Shown in pieces: positions 6,054-6,873 of a DNA stretch of 6,873 nucleotides (its first letter is position 1; each line of letters opens with the position of its first letter). Source of the DNA: Treponema sp. (GTDB lineage Bacteria; Spirochaetota; Spirochaetia; Treponematales; UBA12059); contig JAAYUR010000475.1 of the NCBI GenBank assembly GCA_012517645.1, positions 1-6,873 of the forward strand, given 5' to 3'. Below the pieces are notes generated by a model. The model was given only the letters and a program-made list of their open reading frames with translations. It had not been told where the DNA came from and made no database searches. Both the position numbers and the translations under genes were made by a program.

Positions 6054-6818
6054 TCAGACCCGGAACAGCTCCCCGGAGGCCAAGTATCGTACACCCTCCC
6101 GGGTTTCCAGAATCAATTCCCCCGAGTCGCCGACTCCCCGGATCCGGCCTTCCAGGATCCGTACTCCCGGAGCCCCCGGCTCGGACAATCCTGTCCGGAA
6201 CCGCGCCGGGCGCCCCAGGAGCCAGAGCCTCCGGGAGACTTCGTCCTCCCAGCCTTCCTCCGCCAGGGCCTCGGCTAGGTGTGCCAAAAAAAGCTCCAAA
6301 ACGAGGAAGCGGTCCACGGGCGTGCCCAGCTCCTCCGCAAGTCCGGAGACCTCGGTTCGGAAATCCGTCCCCGAAGGGCGGCCGCAGTTGACGCCCAACC
6401 CCAAGTAGCACCTGCCCCCCGAGGACTCGCAGAGGATGCCCGCGACCTTACGATCTCGGATCAAAAGGTCGTTCGGCCATTTGATCGACAGTTCCAGCGG
6501 CGGCGCGACTCTCTCTCGGGCCGCGATAGCCTCCACGGCGCGGTGCAAGGCGAGCCCGGCCCGGAGGGGCAGACCCCCGAGCTTGCAGGAGAAGGAAGGG
6601 AGGATGACCGTACAGGCCAGGTCCCGGCCGGGTTCGGTGACCCAAGCTCGGTCCCGGAACCGGCCCCGCCCGGCGGTCTGCCGGTCCGCGGCTATGACCG
6701 TGCCCTCCGGGAACCACGCCTCGGCCAGCTTTCGGGCTTCGTCCATGGTGGAGCCCGTTTCGGGAAGGAGCCAGGAGGCGGCTCCTGGGAAAGGGTTGCG
6801 GACGGGAATTCGGTCCAT
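6054..6818 (-). CDS. birA: Biotin--[acetyl-CoA-carboxylase] ligase, monofunctional
   Basis: A 254-residue biotin protein ligase. It activates biotin with ATP to biotinyl-5'-AMP and transfers it to the lysine of biotin carboxyl carrier domains. Motifs in order: TGSTMDEAR (21-29), biotin loop QTAGRGRFRDRAW (47-59, against the common GRGRxGRxW), KWPNDLL (113-119, with the ATP/biotin lysine K113), KVAGILCE (124-131) and GLGVNCG (140-146). A C-terminal SH3-like segment (about 222-254, ending LASGELFRV) follows. There is no N-terminal helix-turn-helix, so it is a group I ligase and not a direct biotin-operon repressor. The start at 6818 leaves the usual short lead into TGST. No Shine-Dalgarno precedes it; a TATACT box ends six bases upstream, suggesting a leaderless mRNA. 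The biotinylated substrate is not encoded here. Confidence 0.94.
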   Translation of the reverse strand: MDRIPVRNPFPGAASWLLPETGSTMDEARKLAEAWFPEGTVIAADRQTAGRGRFRDRAWVTEPGRDLACTVILPSFSCKLGGLPLRAGLALHRAVEAIAARERVAPPLELSIKWPNDLLIRDRKVAGILCESSGGRCYLGLGVNCGRPSGTDFRTEVSGLAEELGTPVDRFLVLELFLAHLAEALAEEGWEDEVSRRLWLLGRPARFRTGLSEPGAPGVRILEGRIRGVGDSGELILETREGVRYLASGELFRV

Positions 6819-6824
6819 GGGGGT

Positions 6825-6853
6825 AGTATACGGTGGACAGTGGACAGTGGACA
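6825..6853 (-). promoter_or_regulatory. Promoter candidate for birA, -35 side inside the heptamer array
   Basis: TATACT (6825-6830, 5 of 6) lies six bases before the birA ATG. The 17-base position for the -35 (6848-6853) reads TGTCCA, a poor match supplied by the tandem repeat. If used, transcription would begin at or next to the A of the ATG. The promoter could work as an extended or activator-dependent one, or the real promoter could lie beyond the window. Confidence 0.4.
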
Positions 6854-6873
6854 GTGGACAGTGGACAGTGGAC
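6833..6873. repeat. Tandem heptamer array GTGGACA, at least 5.9 copies, cut by window end
   Basis: Five perfect copies of GTGGACA followed by GTGGAC run to the last base with no variation. The array starts 15 bases upstream of the birA start codon. The unit is the same family as the diverged heptamers in the arms of the 4299-4425 element. It may be one arm of a second palindromic element whose other arm lies beyond the window. Perfect copies suggest recent expansion or ongoing slippage. Confidence 0.9.

Noticed and set aside
1..6873. A novel defence or biosynthetic system
   Set aside because: The recognisable genes are housekeeping (ALT, HflX, BirA, PpiC). The two of unknown role are not clustered as a system and show no toxin, nuclease or precursor-peptide partners.

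Overview
The window is GC-rich, densely coding bacterial DNA. It carries five complete protein genes and the start of a sixth. The best lineage clue is the 520-residue protein at 4422-5984, which looks like a helical cytoplasmic family I know only from spirochaetes (DUF5312, from memory). The HflX GTPase also has motif variants I associate with treponemes. A high-GC member of the Spirochaetota is therefore the most likely source, but this is an inference and no marker gene here proves it.

Layout. On the minus strand from 2832 down to 1 lie an alanine aminotransferase (1477-2832), a radical SAM protein with a C-terminal extra-cluster motif (218-1294), and the first 40 codons of a single-domain PpiC-type parvulin (1-121, cut by the window edge and missing from a simple complete-ORF scan). 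Each has a recognisable Shine-Dalgarno sequence and a candidate promoter of its own, so they need not be one operon. hflX (3028-4302) is on the plus strand, divergent from the aminotransferase across a 195-base region with a promoter candidate facing each way. The DUF5312-like gene (4422-5984) converges on hflX, and birA (6054-6818) lies upstream of it on the minus strand.

How the genes relate. These are mostly housekeeping functions: alanine/glutamate nitrogen exchange, ribosome rescue or splitting, biotin attachment to carboxylases, and prolyl isomerisation. I see no defence system, secondary-metabolite cluster, phage, transposase, CRISPR array or RNA gene. The radical SAM and DUF5312-like proteins are the two with unknown roles.

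The most unusual structure is non-coding. The whole gap between the convergent genes hflX and DUF5312 (4299-4425) is one long imperfect palindrome. Its outer arms are diverged heptamer repeats (about GTGRACR), and the first heptamer of each arm supplies the TGA stop codon of the gene running into it. A clean array of the same heptamer (GTGGACA, at least five full copies) starts 15 bases upstream of birA and runs off the window end. birA and the DUF5312-like gene also both have promoter-like boxes placed so close to the ATG that their mRNAs may be leaderless. The radical SAM gene has a promoter whose spacer is filled by a dyad, followed by a long GC-rich hairpin in its leader.
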